DNA of 64,000 nt from Candidatus Poribacteria bacterium. GTDB taxonomy: Bacteria; Poribacteria; WGA-4E; WGA-3G. The position numbers and the translations under genes are program-made. This document shows, in pieces, positions 16,880 to 26,924 of this stretch (position 1 is the stretch's first letter; every line of letters begins with the position of its first letter). The stretch lies in the NCBI GenBank assembly GCA_028820635.1, contig JAPPIG010000054.1:62001-126000 (forward strand), read 5' to 3'. The notes under the pieces are model-generated. The model saw nothing but the letters and a program-made list of their open reading frames with translations, was not told the origin of the DNA and did not search any database.

Positions 16880-18916
16880 GTGCCACATCCGAAACCAGCG
16901 CCGTATAATATCGTGCAAGCTGATACCATAGGAACCACATGGGCATTACCGGAAGGTGCCATTGCCCGATTAGGAAAAGGATACCAACCCTATCTAACCA
17001 ATAGCGGGATGTCACTTTCTCCTGATCGTACGTATTTTGTTGTCGGAACCCGTATAGGACTTTGGTGGTATGATATATCTTCAATGACTCCTATCGCTTT
17101 GTGGGAAACGGACCGAGGAAATATCTGTGCAGTGGATATTTCACCGGATGGTAATTGGATCGCTATCGCAAACTGGGATGGCCTGGTTAAGATCTTAGAT
17201 GTTCAAAGTGGAGAATGCGTCGCTCAGATGAGCCGAATAGAGGAATGCAGTATTTATGATCACATTGCTATTTCTCCGGATAGCAAGTGGGTTGCTGTCA
17301 CTAGTCGGAAGGGAACCGTTGAGGTGTTGGATATGCAAAGTGGAGAATGCGTCGCTAAAATGGAGCGAAAACTACACGAAGAGCAATTTAGATTTATTTC
17401 TCAACTTGAATTTTCCCCAAATAGTCAACACGTCGCTACTGCAATAGGAACACAAATTTATCTGTGGAATCTAAGGACAGGTGTTACAACTGCCGTTTTT
17501 GATGGAAAGAATTTTGCTTTCTCCGCAAACAGCCAGCTGCTTGCGTGTGAGAATCATTATAAAATCCCTAATACTATCCCTCCTCGTGGTGCAAGCAATA
17601 TCTCAGTGTGGACTATAGCGACAGGCGAACGCTTAGCATATTTTACTGAACATAATGAATTAATAACGAGTATCATGTTTTTACCATGTGGTCAATTCCT
17701 GGCATCAAGTGATAGAAGTGGTACTTTACACGTGTGGGATCTAACCAACGGTGTATTGAAGGATACTTATATATTTGATGACATTTCACGGATAATGCTT
17801 TTTTCTTTGCCTGAAGGAAATCTACTTGTAACCTTGTTTCTTCGTGAAACTATTGAGGTGTGGGACATAGAACGGCATGAAAAATTACAGACTTATGAAC
17901 AGCAGGTTGAGAGTATTGGGTATAAATGGTTTTGGAGATATCCGGAGTTAGTTATTGCTCATACCTTATCTAACAATGGGACAATATCTAAAACAAAACA
18001 CACTGTATCAACGCTTTCTGAGATTCATAGTTTTCCATACTCATTGCGGTTTTCTCCGAATGGAGAAATGCTTGCGGTTAAGGGGAGTTCAGGAGGGGTT
18101 GTGTTATGGGTTATTAAAAGTAAGCAAACACAGCAAATATTTATTAAGGATAAATCTATTAAGTCTTTTACTTTTTTATCTTGTAGAAATATACTCGCTA
18201 TCAGTTGGGAACCTAACGTCTACAAGGTGTGGGAGGTTGGGAAAATAGACGAGGTTCAAATTGCTGAATTTTCGCCTTCTATGGAATTAGGACGAGATAC
18301 GTTTGCTTTTTTAGATTCCCGATTCGCTTTTGGAGGTAAAGATAGCATAGTCTATCTCTGGGATATCAAGCACAGCGAAGAACCTGATTCGCTACTGGGA
18401 CATACGGATCACATCTGGTCGTTGTCGTTTTCGCCGGATGGAAAAAGACTCGTGAGCGGATCAAGCGATAAAACCGTCCGGCTATGGGACGTTGACACAA
18501 GAGAAGAAATTGCTATGTTACCCTTAAATAGACCTATTACAACTATGGCACTGGAATTTTCTCCTTGCGGACGTTTAATTGCAGGTGGAATGTTGGGTGA
18601 ACTCTGTTTGTGGTGTGCAGAAAAATTGATACTGCAATATACAATACCGCAACCAGAAGACAGTCCAAGACCGTATGTAATTGCATTTTCTCCGTGTGGG
18701 CGTTACCTTGCATCAGGGACTTGGTGGTGGAAGGGAATGGTACAGATGGCAATCCGTTTATGGGATGTAGAAACAGGCGAAAATTTACATACCTTCTGGG
18801 GACATACAACAGATGTACAATCACTCGCTTTTTCCCCGGATGGCACGCTTTTGGTAAGTGGCAGTTTTGATGGAACTTGTCTATTATGGAATGTGGAGTC
18901 TTTGATTGCACAGTAA
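16880..18916 (+). CDS. WD40-repeat protein, probably cytoplasmic
   Basis: GTG at 16880 is preferred because AAAGGAG lies 6 nt upstream. The 678-residue product lacks a signal peptide and begins with an ALPEGAIARLGKG signature shared with the propellers at 21008, 57451 and 61131. About a dozen WD40-like units follow (for example FSPDGKRLVSGSSDKTVRLW and FSPDGTLLVSGSFDGTCLLW). It is a protein-binding scaffold with no catalytic motif. It sits in the same orientation after the Cys-rich peptide gene, an order repeated at 20452-22927. Confidence 0.85.
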   Translation: MPHPKPAPYNIVQADTIGTTWALPEGAIARLGKGYQPYLTNSGMSLSPDRTYFVVGTRIGLWWYDISSMTPIALWETDRGNICAVDISPDGNWIAIANWDGLVKILDVQSGECVAQMSRIEECSIYDHIAISPDSKWVAVTSRKGTVEVLDMQSGECVAKMERKLHEEQFRFISQLEFSPNSQHVATAIGTQIYLWNLRTGVTTAVFDGKNFAFSANSQLLACENHYKIPNTIPPRGASNISVWTIATGERLAYFTEHNELITSIMFLPCGQFLASSDRSGTLHVWDLTNGVLKDTYIFDDISRIMLFSLPEGNLLVTLFLRETIEVWDIERHEKLQTYEQQVESIGYKWFWRYPELVIAHTLSNNGTISKTKHTVSTLSEIHSFPYSLRFSPNGEMLAVKGSSGGVVLWVIKSKQTQQIFIKDKSIKSFTFLSCRNILAISWEPNVYKVWEVGKIDEVQIAEFSPSMELGRDTFAFLDSRFAFGGKDSIVYLWDIKHSEEPDSLLGHTDHIWSLSFSPDGKRLVSGSSDKTVRLWDVDTREEIAMLPLNRPITTMALEFSPCGRLIAGGMLGELCLWCAEKLILQYTIPQPEDSPRPYVIAFSPCGRYLASGTWWWKGMVQMAIRLWDVETGENLHTFWGHTTDVQSLAFSPDGTLLVSGSFDGTCLLWNVESLIAQ

Positions 18917-18955
18917 TACCATCCAATGCATCAAACCTCGTCAAATACCACATAC

Positions 18956-19020
18956 ATTTATAGGAGCGATCTCCGAATCGGGACCTTCGCCTGCAAAATT
19001 AGGGTAGACACTCCACTACT
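18956..19020. repeat. Dispersed palindromic repeat, copy D (left arm and altered spacer)
   Basis: TATAGGAGCGATCTCCGAAT followed by a spacer like that at 57370 (GGTAGACACTCC). The right arm is degenerate or missing. Confidence 0.45.
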
Positions 19021-19125
19021 ACAGTGGACACTGACATCTGTCATTTTAGTATTTTCATGGGAGTCATTTTTAGTACCTATATTGTCTGATTTGTAGACTC
19101 CAAACCGATACATAAGGTGAAATAG

Positions 19126-20154
19126 TTGAAATCATACAGAAACTTTTTAACCGTTTTTCTACTATTAATAGTTTACACTTTCGTTTATGTGGATACCTCA
19201 AGTTCTCGCCCCGACAGTCACGCACCTATCGGTGTAATGGGTGAGCACGCACATAAGAGTGGCGGATGGATGTTTGCCTATCGGTTTATGGCGATGGACA
19301 TGCGGGAATTACAATCCGGTACCACCACTCTTGAAAACGCCGATGTGCTAAAAGACTTTATGCGGGTGCCGACACGGATGGACATGAAAATGCACATGTT
19401 TGGTGTCATGTTTGCACCACATAATAAAATCACGCTCATGGCAATGACAAATTACCAACAACGCTACATGGAAATGGAAGGTACACACGACCACGCAACA
19501 GGGCATCATGATCATCCCGTGGGCAAGCATGAGATGTCAAGTGTGGGAATTGGCGACTTCAAATTGGAGTCTTTACTCACATTGTGGAAAACAGACCATC
19601 TCAACTTAATTGGAAACATCAGTGTTTCATTACCAACAGGTTCCATTGAACAGATCGGAATGGATGAAAACATATTGCCTTATCCAATGCAACTCGGTAG
19701 TGGCTCATTTGAAGGAAGACCGGGCGTGACGCTTTTTGGGTATCTCGGAAATTGGTCCTATGGTAGTCAACTACGGGGTACATTTCCTCTGCATACGAAT
19801 AACAGTGAATACCGACACGGGAATTCTGTCAATGCTACGGTATGGGGTGCACGAAAGATAAACGATTGGCTAAGTTTTGGAGGGCGATTTCTGTTGTCAC
19901 ATAGCGGACAGATCATCGGTAGCCATCCTAATTTGAACGTAAACATGAGTCCAAACCACCGTCCTGATTTTCGCGGGGGCACCCAGTTTAACATTGCTAT
20001 TTCAAGCAATCTGATGGTCCCTGCAGGAATCCCGTTGGCAGGACATCGTATTGCAGTCGAGTTCACTATACCTGTTTATCAAAACCTTACAGGTACACAA
20101 CTCAAAAACACATGGGTGCTAATGCTTGGCTGGCAGTACGCTTTCCGGTTATGA
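19126..20154 (+). CDS. Outer-membrane beta-barrel protein, Met/His-rich
   Basis: A TTG start lies 5 nt after AAGGTGA, and residues 1-25 form a signal peptide. The 342-residue protein shows alternating amphipathic strands and ends in the barrel-type WQYAFRL. Residues about 40-150 are rich in Met and His (MDMKMHMFGVMF, THDHATGHHDH), a pattern often linked to copper or other metal handling. It resembles transporter-like barrels of the MetA/phenol-degradation type (PF13557), but the identification is by appearance only. No metal-efflux pump is adjacent. Confidence 0.65.
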   Translation: MKSYRNFLTVFLLLIVYTFVYVDTSSSRPDSHAPIGVMGEHAHKSGGWMFAYRFMAMDMRELQSGTTTLENADVLKDFMRVPTRMDMKMHMFGVMFAPHNKITLMAMTNYQQRYMEMEGTHDHATGHHDHPVGKHEMSSVGIGDFKLESLLTLWKTDHLNLIGNISVSLPTGSIEQIGMDENILPYPMQLGSGSFEGRPGVTLFGYLGNWSYGSQLRGTFPLHTNNSEYRHGNSVNATVWGARKINDWLSFGGRFLLSHSGQIIGSHPNLNVNMSPNHRPDFRGGTQFNIAISSNLMVPAGIPLAGHRIAVEFTIPVYQNLTGTQLKNTWVLMLGWQYAFRL

Positions 20155-20245
20155 CGGCTCCTCAACCCAAAGGATGGGTATCTTGCAACAAAACCAAAAA
20201 AGCATCAGATAAAAATAAACACAGATTCTTCATTTTTTTATTTTA

Positions 20246-20273
20246 TGCACCCTTTTGCATCTAAAACTGTGTC
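20246..20273 (+). promoter_or_regulatory. ECF-type promoter motif, copy 7
   Basis: TGCACC (20246-20251), 16 nt, TGTGTC (20268-20273). The spacer is nearly the same as in copies 6 and 8. The Cys-rich peptide gene starts about 180 bp downstream. Confidence 0.65.
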
Positions 20274-20451
20274 TTTAGTAACGAAGGCATATATTTCGCT
20301 ATGGATTTCCCAATGCGAAATGAATTAAGTAAATTAATCTTTGTCTGTTTGGCAAATATGACATCTGGACAAAGTAAGTTGTTATGTTTATTTGCCTGAA
20401 TTCAGTATAACTATTAGTATTCTACAACCTTATGTAGGAAAGGAAAGAATA

Positions 20452-20856
20452 ATGATTCAAATGTTGAAAAAACATCCAAAAATTTTTGGAAACCTAATGA
20501 TCGCTTTACTGTTTATTGGCGGTGGTATTTTAATCTTTAATGCTAGCTGGAATACCCCAGAGTCCGAAGCTATGGACAGTTGCTGCGGAGGAGATGCAAC
20601 AACAGGTTGTTGCAGCGAAGTAATAAACACATCCGACGCAGCTCCCGCACAAGCAGCGAATTGTGGTAATTGCACTCACGCTTTATGTGGTAGTGTCACT
20701 AATTGTAATTGTAGTGGACGATCAACAGCGGCTTGTGCTGACAAGTGTGCGGGTAGAAGAAATAAGGTTAATCCGAGTTCATGCTGTAACAAATCTTTTA
20801 CTCGTGTGTGTTACAACTACGGCACCTGTAGAGGTAACGATAAGAAATGTCGCTGA
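20452..20856 (+). CDS. Cys-rich membrane-leader peptide, GGG-helix family
   Basis: ATG at 20452 follows GGAAAGGAAAG and gives 134 residues. A short basic leader ends in KIFG, then a helix with LMIALLFIGGGILIF, then about 16 cysteines with DSCCGG, TGCC, CGNC, SSCC and VCYNYGTC motifs. It is clearly a paralogue of the peptide at 15964: helix, first CC position and CYNYG match, while the linker has diverged. A G-then-hydrophobic junction could suit A24-type processing, though the glutamate at +5 typical of type IV pilins is missing. A WD40 gene and an STT3-like gene follow. Confidence 0.85.
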   Translation: MIQMLKKHPKIFGNLMIALLFIGGGILIFNASWNTPESEAMDSCCGGDATTGCCSEVINTSDAAPAQAANCGNCTHALCGSVTNCNCSGRSTAACADKCAGRRNKVNPSSCCNKSFTRVCYNYGTCRGNDKKCR

Positions 20857-20893
20857 TAAATTTATGGTGAACGTTGAAATTAAAGAGACACAT

Positions 20894-20998
20894 TTTCTGT
20901 AGGAACGATCTCCGAATCTCGACAAAACTTGCTGATAGTTGAGAATCGGAGATCGCTCCTACTCAAATGTTCTGTTAATTCTAAAGTTTACTATAAGG
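20894..20998. repeat. Dispersed palindromic repeat, copy E
   Basis: CTGTAGGAACGATCTCCGAA and GAGAATCGGAGATCGCTCCT form the arms; the tail ends in TTTACTATAA. It separates the Cys-rich peptide gene from the WD40 gene, as copy A and copy C do in the two similar units. Confidence 0.7.
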
Positions 20999-21007
20999 AA
21001 GGTTTTG

Positions 21008-22927
21008 ATGTTACACACTCAAAAAATAGAACCATTTCCAGGAACGGTGCACAATCATAAAACAATCTCCACAAGGTTACCAGAAGGTGTAATAACCCAA
21101 TTCGGTCAGGGGATCGTTAATACGATAACACTGTCCCCAAATGGCAACTATTTAGTCCTTGGAAGTGCTATAGGACTCTGGTGGTATGAAGTGGAAACGT
21201 TGTCCCTTGTTGCGCTCTGGGAAACCGATTGTCAGGGGGCTTTGACAGTTACCTTTTCTCCATCAGGTGAGTGGATTGCGACAGGACATCAAGATGGAAG
21301 TGTCAGAGTATGGGATGTGCAGCAGGGTAAATGCTTCACACAAACTAAACGGCAAATATATCCGAATTCTAAGGCAGTTTATGAAATCGTCTTTTCTTCT
21401 GACAGTCAGTACATCGCCGCATCAGGTATAGAAGACTACGTTGTTGATGTCTGGAACCCGGAAAATGGCGAATACCTTGTACAATTCGGTGATCCGGAAA
21501 TTAAATACCGACTCTGTACACTCCGGCGTCCTATCGCTTTTTTGAAAGAAAAACATCTAATTGCTTTCGCGACACCTCCTGACGACGCAGTGAGGTCCGA
21601 AAACGGACATTTTATTGAATTTGAGAGAGATACCATTGCTGTCTGGGATGTTCATCGCAAGGAATGCATCACATATCTCACAGACTATCACCACTACTTG
21701 CGCTCCTTAATTTTTTCACCTTGTGGGAATTTTCTTATTGCTATCAGTGATGAGGATAATCCTGTCCTAACAATATGGGATACAAAGAATTGGCTGGTGC
21801 AAAAAGAGAAACAGTATTTCAGTGAGTCTTTATTGATACCTACCTATTTCACAGAGGAACCACTTCGGGTAGCTGCTATTTCCGATACAACCGTTACGGT
21901 TTGGGACGCGGAACACGATGAACAACTTGACACCTATAACTCTCATCCCCTCAGCTGGTACGGATTGGATTTTAACGGGACACAATTTGCATTTTCAACC
22001 TCCGAAGAACTAAAAGTGTGGAGCATTGGAAATCCACGTTCACGTGTTCTTCATCACTCGCGGTATGACCCTCCCGACTTACTTGTCTTTTCGGCTGATG
22101 GAAAAACTTTGGCTGCTGAACATAGATATGACGGTATACTTTTCTGGGATGTTGTTACACACCGACAAACCCCAACCATTTTTAAACCTCCCGGTGAATA
22201 TCATTGTCTTTACGTTACACCTTTAGGGCAACTCCATACCACCAGTATTAACGAAAACACTGTCAGCTTAAGGGAAATCGGAAGCGATTCCCACATCGCC
22301 CAATTAGAACTTAAAGAAATTCCGTGGTCCGGTGCTGTGTCTGCCTCATACGAGGCACAAATTATGGCGTTTGGGGATTCCGACAGTAATATCTATATAT
22401 GGAATATTGCCTCCGAACAGATCGTTCACACGCTCACAGGCCATAAAACCCCCGTTATATCCACAACGTTTAGTCCCAATGGAAGATACCTTGCAAGTGA
22501 AGCGGAGGTCACTCCTGACTTCCGGTTATGGGATCTTGAGTGTGGAAAAGAAATTATACCGCCTCCAGATCCAAGTATTACATACTTTACCTTTTCACCT
22601 GATAGCAACCTCATCGCAGGAGACACTGAAGAAGAAATACTAATATGGGATATCAAACAGGGTAAAGTTCAGACCACAATACCGAAACCAAAAGGGTGCT
22701 GGTACAAAGCTCTTACTTTCTCACCGTGCGGTCAGTATTTAGCAACCGGCAGAATATCCCACATTAGATTATGGAGCGTTGAAACTGGTGAGAATATTGC
22801 CACCTTTGGAGAACATCCTATAGGTGCTTTGGTTCTCGCGTTTTCGCCAGATGGCGCAACTTTGGCAAGTGTCGGGTTAGATGGCATCATCTATCTCTGG
22901 GATATGAAGTGTTTCATAGACCTCTGA
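21008..22927 (+). CDS. WD40-repeat protein, probably cytoplasmic
   Basis: ATG at 21008 is placed by AAGGAAGG 5 nt upstream, giving 639 residues without a signal peptide. After RLPEGVITQFGQG it has about twelve WD40-like units (FSPSGEWIATGHQDGSVRVW, FSPCGQYLATGRISHIRLW). It is a paralogue of the protein at 16880 with matching order and N-terminal signature (GLWWYE). It probably works with the preceding Cys-rich peptide gene in some assembly or sensing role, which is inference from repeated pairing. Confidence 0.85.
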   Translation: MLHTQKIEPFPGTVHNHKTISTRLPEGVITQFGQGIVNTITLSPNGNYLVLGSAIGLWWYEVETLSLVALWETDCQGALTVTFSPSGEWIATGHQDGSVRVWDVQQGKCFTQTKRQIYPNSKAVYEIVFSSDSQYIAASGIEDYVVDVWNPENGEYLVQFGDPEIKYRLCTLRRPIAFLKEKHLIAFATPPDDAVRSENGHFIEFERDTIAVWDVHRKECITYLTDYHHYLRSLIFSPCGNFLIAISDEDNPVLTIWDTKNWLVQKEKQYFSESLLIPTYFTEEPLRVAAISDTTVTVWDAEHDEQLDTYNSHPLSWYGLDFNGTQFAFSTSEELKVWSIGNPRSRVLHHSRYDPPDLLVFSADGKTLAAEHRYDGILFWDVVTHRQTPTIFKPPGEYHCLYVTPLGQLHTTSINENTVSLREIGSDSHIAQLELKEIPWSGAVSASYEAQIMAFGDSDSNIYIWNIASEQIVHTLTGHKTPVISTTFSPNGRYLASEAEVTPDFRLWDLECGKEIIPPPDPSITYFTFSPDSNLIAGDTEEEILIWDIKQGKVQTTIPKPKGCWYKALTFSPCGQYLATGRISHIRLWSVETGENIATFGEHPIGALVLAFSPDGATLASVGLDGIIYLWDMKCFIDL

Positions 22928-23011
22928 TGTCCACACATAAACTGTAGAGGAAGAGATACAACTTCAATCCCGTGTGGGAACTGATTGTTGTACAACAACA
23001 ACAACAATAAT

Positions 23012-25405
23012 ATGCCGTTCTACCAGAAAATTATTTTATGTGCCATTCTGCTACTTGCCTGCTGGATACGCAGCCATGGTATCGCAAGAGTTTCTGACAA
23101 TCAGTTTAGTTCCAACGATGCGTATCTCTACGCCTTGCAGGCACAAGAAATTGCTGAGCGAGGAGTACTTCCTGCACGAGATATGCATCGCTGGTTACCA
23201 GAGGGTAGAGACAATGGACAACTTCTGTCTCTCTATGCTTATGCTATCGCCTATACCCACAAAGGCATCGGTTGGCTTTTTCCAAAACTGACACTTTATC
23301 ATATCCAACTTTACTTGCCCACTATCTGTTTCATTATTGGCCTGAGCGTGTTATGTCTCTTTCTTGTACGTGCTTATGGCTTCTTCTTTGCCGCTATTGT
23401 TGCGCTGCTACTCGCGACTGTACCCGGCAGTATTGAGCGTAGCGCTGCTGGTTTCGGCGATAGAGACGCATGGTGCTGGATGCTCGGTATTCTTGCGGTG
23501 ATTAGTTACCTTTGGAAGGAGCGCATGAAACCCGGGCTCCGCAGATGGATTGCAACTGCACTCTGCGGTGCTACTGTTTTCCTTGGTGGAATAAGTTGGG
23601 AAGGATTTGGGTTCTTCCTAATAATTATAATTGGTGCTGAACTCTGGAAATTTTGTACTACGGATACGGAAGATAACCTAACAGAATATGTGCTGTGGAT
23701 GCTTATGTTTGTTCCATGGCTTTACCTTATCAGCCCCGCCTACCGAAGTGGCTACGGATCTTCAACACACCTTGCCGCTATCATGCTTTTACAACCAATA
23801 ACAGTTTTTGCGCTACGCGGCACAAGATATCTGCTGCTGAAGCATGTGGAAAGTTCCCGTCAATATGCGCTAAAAATTGCATGGGGTTTAACATTATTTA
23901 GCATCGCAGTGGGAATTGTCTATATCCTCATACAAGCCAACACTTTCGGTGAGACAGCATATACGTTTCATGAAAACCAGCTCATGCAAACCATTGGTGA
24001 ATTAGCCGACCCAGATTTCGGATATTGGGCAGTCCGATACGGTGCTATATTTGTCCTGGGCAGCATCGGATTAATAACCGCAACTATCCACATGTGGAAA
24101 AGGAAAGGAATACCAATTGCGATTTCACTTTCCCTCTTCACCGCAACAGTATTTTTTCGGGATCACGTCAACGGATGGATCGGAGAAGACGCGTGTAATA
24201 TACTTTTTCTTGTTTCGTTGGGGCTAACCATCTTATCTTTCGGCATTGTGTGCTTCCAAAAAGAAAGATCGGAAAACGAACTCGTGCTACTCATGACGCT
24301 CACATGGTTCCTTTTATGGGTTGGACTTTCACGCGGTGGAATTCGACATGATTTCTTTGTCGGTATGCCACTCGCTTATGGCACAGCCTGGCTCTTATGG
24401 ATTTACCCAGGATACCTCATACAAAAACTCAAAGATATAAAGATACTTTATCAACATATTCAGGAGAAACGAGCTACAGCAACTGTTGCAACTATCATCT
24501 TAATACTTGTTTTTTTCTGGGTTCCACTCGGTGGACATATCCACAATTCTATTCCATCTGCCATGCGTTGGAATCTTCCTTTTCCATGGCTAGGCAGTCT
24601 TACAGAAACCTGTAAATGGATGAAAGATACACTTCCTAAAGAATCTGTGATAGCAGCAAATTGGGGGATTGGCACGCAATTGAACGTCCTCGGTGGTGTC
24701 AACACTATCATTGACCCGGACCAGTCCATGAACCGGATATATCTTTATTACCGACATGTCCTCTGTGCACAAGACGAGCGAGAGGCACTCACCTTTTTAA
24801 AAACACATAAAGTGACACATCTGATGTTGACAGAACAAGACGTAATATCGCAATCCCAAGATTATTCATCTATGGGAAGCGATGAAAATGGTGACAGACA
24901 GTTTAGACTCTATCAACTGACGCGAATAGAAACACCCATTGGAACACCGCATAGAATACAACCGAGAGGGCAAGACACTCCGTTGTCTTTCATTGATATT
25001 GCCCGTGCTTCACCCGAAACGTTATCTATAGCCGCATACTTTAAAAACGAAAACACCGCAGATACAGATGAAAAACTTGATAAACTCACAGAAGAATTGA
25101 CTAACACAGAAGTTAAAAGAACTATCAGTAGACCAACCGCGCAAATCGCAGTCGATATTGAAAAAGGTGGTGTCATTCTATACTTTGACGTCGAAACTAA
25201 ACTGCAGAGAGCTTATTACATCCCCCCAATCGGTTGGAATAGTCTTGCAGTCAAATTATTTTTTCAAGCCGAACACACCGAAGTTTTCGTTCCTGTGTAC
25301 CCAACAGATGGAGAGACCATCACAGACATAAAACTATGGGAAATTCACTATCCACCTGATATAGAAGTGAATGAAAAATACCTTACAACAAAGAGAAACA
25401 AGTAA
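23012..25405 (+). CDS. STT3/AglB-like oligosaccharyltransferase
   Basis: About 797 residues with a dozen N-terminal membrane helices and a soluble C-terminal half. First-loop acidic motif SSNDAYLY (about residue 33) is followed by ARDMHRWLPEGRD, then GDRDAWCW (about 151) and GGISWEGFGFF. In the soluble part, AANWGIGTQLNVLGG replaces the canonical WWDYG block, so acceptor recognition may differ. STT3 proteins move glycan from a lipid carrier to Asn of exported proteins. ATG at 23012 is favoured over TTG at 22985; a CAA-type repeat lies between, and no clear ribosome site is seen. It follows the Cys-rich peptide and WD40 genes, which may supply the substrate. Confidence 0.78.
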   Translation: MPFYQKIILCAILLLACWIRSHGIARVSDNQFSSNDAYLYALQAQEIAERGVLPARDMHRWLPEGRDNGQLLSLYAYAIAYTHKGIGWLFPKLTLYHIQLYLPTICFIIGLSVLCLFLVRAYGFFFAAIVALLLATVPGSIERSAAGFGDRDAWCWMLGILAVISYLWKERMKPGLRRWIATALCGATVFLGGISWEGFGFFLIIIIGAELWKFCTTDTEDNLTEYVLWMLMFVPWLYLISPAYRSGYGSSTHLAAIMLLQPITVFALRGTRYLLLKHVESSRQYALKIAWGLTLFSIAVGIVYILIQANTFGETAYTFHENQLMQTIGELADPDFGYWAVRYGAIFVLGSIGLITATIHMWKRKGIPIAISLSLFTATVFFRDHVNGWIGEDACNILFLVSLGLTILSFGIVCFQKERSENELVLLMTLTWFLLWVGLSRGGIRHDFFVGMPLAYGTAWLLWIYPGYLIQKLKDIKILYQHIQEKRATATVATIILILVFFWVPLGGHIHNSIPSAMRWNLPFPWLGSLTETCKWMKDTLPKESVIAANWGIGTQLNVLGGVNTIIDPDQSMNRIYLYYRHVLCAQDEREALTFLKTHKVTHLMLTEQDVISQSQDYSSMGSDENGDRQFRLYQLTRIETPIGTPHRIQPRGQDTPLSFIDIARASPETLSIAAYFKNENTADTDEKLDKLTEELTNTEVKRTISRPTAQIAVDIEKGGVILYFDVETKLQRAYYIPPIGWNSLAVKLFFQAEHTEVFVPVYPTDGETITDIKLWEIHYPPDIEVNEKYLTTKRNK

Positions 25406-25483
25406 ACTCATTGAAATTTCCACCACGATCCTATGCCTCAACAAACAACGGTTCAACTGAGATTTTCATTTTTTTTTAGATTA

Positions 25484-25511
25484 TGCACCCTTTTGCATCT
25501 AAAACTGTGTC
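25484..25511 (+). promoter_or_regulatory. ECF-type promoter motif, copy 8
   Basis: TGCACC (25484-25489), 16 nt, TGTGTC (25506-25511), about 80 bp upstream of the short secreted peptide at 25592. Confidence 0.65.
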
Positions 25512-25591
25512 TTTAGTAAAAAAGGAGTATATTCACCATGAAACTCCAGTGCGAAGTTAAATAAATTTAAATAGAATCTGAGGTGGTCTTA

Positions 25592-25717
25592 TTGAAGAAA
25601 GTGTTTTTTATTTTCCCTATTCTTGCTTTGATTGGATATTTCTCAATGTTAGCACTAAGTTCACCAACAATGCGTCCAACGGCGGCAAAATCTCCATCTG
25701 ACCTTACCTTGTCATAG
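25592..25717 (+). CDS. Short secreted peptide, possibly truncated by the TnpB element
   Basis: A TTG start follows GAGGTGG by 5 nt. The 41-residue product has a signal-like helix (FFIFPILALIGYFSMLAL) and a short polar tail. Its stop codon TAG ends exactly where the IS605-type terminal hairpin begins, so the natural C-terminus was probably removed by the insertion. The promoter motif upstream matches those of the Cys-rich peptides, suggesting it was a family member. No cysteine remains. Confidence 0.5.
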   Translation: MKKVFFIFPILALIGYFSMLALSSPTMRPTAAKSPSDLTLS

Positions 25718-25900
25718 CACCCACACGCTAAAGCGTGGGGCTTGTGCTTCGTAGCAGTTAGCGTTGTTCTCCTAAGAGAACATCCGTCTTACATCTGCTC
25801 CACAAAGGGATCCTAAGCAGCCCGCAATATATTGATAGCAGCGTTTATATCTCTATCGTGGTGAGTTCCACACTTTGTGCATGTCCACTGTCTATCGTTA
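25718..25900 (-). ncRNA. Predicted TnpB omega RNA (approximate extent)
   Basis: In IS605-type elements the guide RNA overlaps the tnpB 3' end and runs to the right end. Here that region contains hairpins GTTCTCCTAAGAGAAC (25764-25779) and the terminal stem at 25720-25740. The guide would be read from the flanking peptide gene, just below 25717. The extent is by analogy only. Confidence 0.35.
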
Positions 25901-26924
25901 AGAGAAAGTTTTTCGTTTTGATGTCCGCAGTTGCTACACGGGCTTGTTGTGGGTGTCCATTGTCCGACTTGAAGGAATTGACGCTTATGTTTTTGACACT
26001 TGAACTTCAACAACTGAACGAACTGATAGAAAGCGAGGTCAGATACTTTTCTACCCCAGAGTCGTTTCATGCCGTCAATGTTGAGGTTTTCAGTCGTGAT
26101 GGTATCAAAGCACCTACAGAGAGCGGTAGCGAGTTTCCACTGCCAGTCGAGCCGCTGATGAGCGACTTTGCGATACAACCTTGCGAGTTGTCTAATAGCG
26201 CGATACCAATTGCCCGAACCTCTAACTTTTCGGCTCACAGATTTGTTCAGTTTGCGAAGGTGTTTCAAGGAGTGTTTCAAGAACTCGGGTGCGGTTATCT
26301 TTTCACCTGTGCTGAGTGTCAAAAATGTTTTCAGTCCGAAGTCTATTCCAACGCTCTCACCTGTTTCAGAAAGAGGTTCAGTAGAAATATCATCAGTGAC
26401 AACATACAGCCAGTATTCACCACAACTATCACGGAGTATTTGGACATAGCGGACAGTGCCGTGCCAGCCGCGGTGTTGGTGAAAAGAATACCAAATACGA
26501 TTGAATTTCAAAGCGTGGGATTCGTCGTCCCAAGACTTGAAAGAAATACGCACACGCCCATTTTCAAGTTTGTAGCCTGTTTGGAACTTCGCAGAACGAT
26601 AACGGTGGGTGCGTTTCGGTTTCGGAATACCGCCATTACCAGCAAAGAAGCGTTGATACGCATCATGGATACGAATAATCGCAGCGTCCAATGTATCGCG
26701 CGGTATCCACGCCCAATGTCGCTTCGTCGTCTTGAGCAACTTCGTCAGATGTGGCTGCAAACGATACCTGCCAGCATACTTACCGTAGAGGCGGTAATAT
26801 CGCTTCTCCAATTTCAAAAGTGGTTATGCACATCTGCCAAGTCGTCCAACATATTACCCAAGCGTCTGTTCTTGGAATGGGTGCGTATCTTGTACTTATA
26901 GGTGCGCAGAGTTTTACTCCGCAT
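25813..26924 (-). pseudogene. tnpB: TnpB RNA-guided nuclease with an N-terminal frameshift
   Basis: The main frame (25813-26817, 334 residues) holds the RuvC-like aspartate in GIDFGLKTF (about 178), the glutamate in TENLNIDG, a zinc ribbon with two CxxC pairs, and the last aspartate in HDRDINAAINI. The first about 36 residues (from ATG at 26924, RTYKYKIRTHSKNRRLG) lie in another frame and stop at the T4 tract 26816-26819; one more T would join them. The catalytic half is intact, but the full protein needs a frameshift or an internal TTG start. It could also be a sequencing error. Confidence 0.8.

Noticed and set aside
15964..22927. Analogy with methylamine dehydrogenase (Cys-rich small subunit plus propeller plus thiol helpers)
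   Set aside because: The WD40 partners lack signal peptides and the peptides lack the conserved Trp context of MauA; only the layout is reminiscent.
25858..26901. A long plus-strand frame opposite tnpB
   Set aside because: It is a shadow of tnpB, whose motifs are clear on the minus strand.
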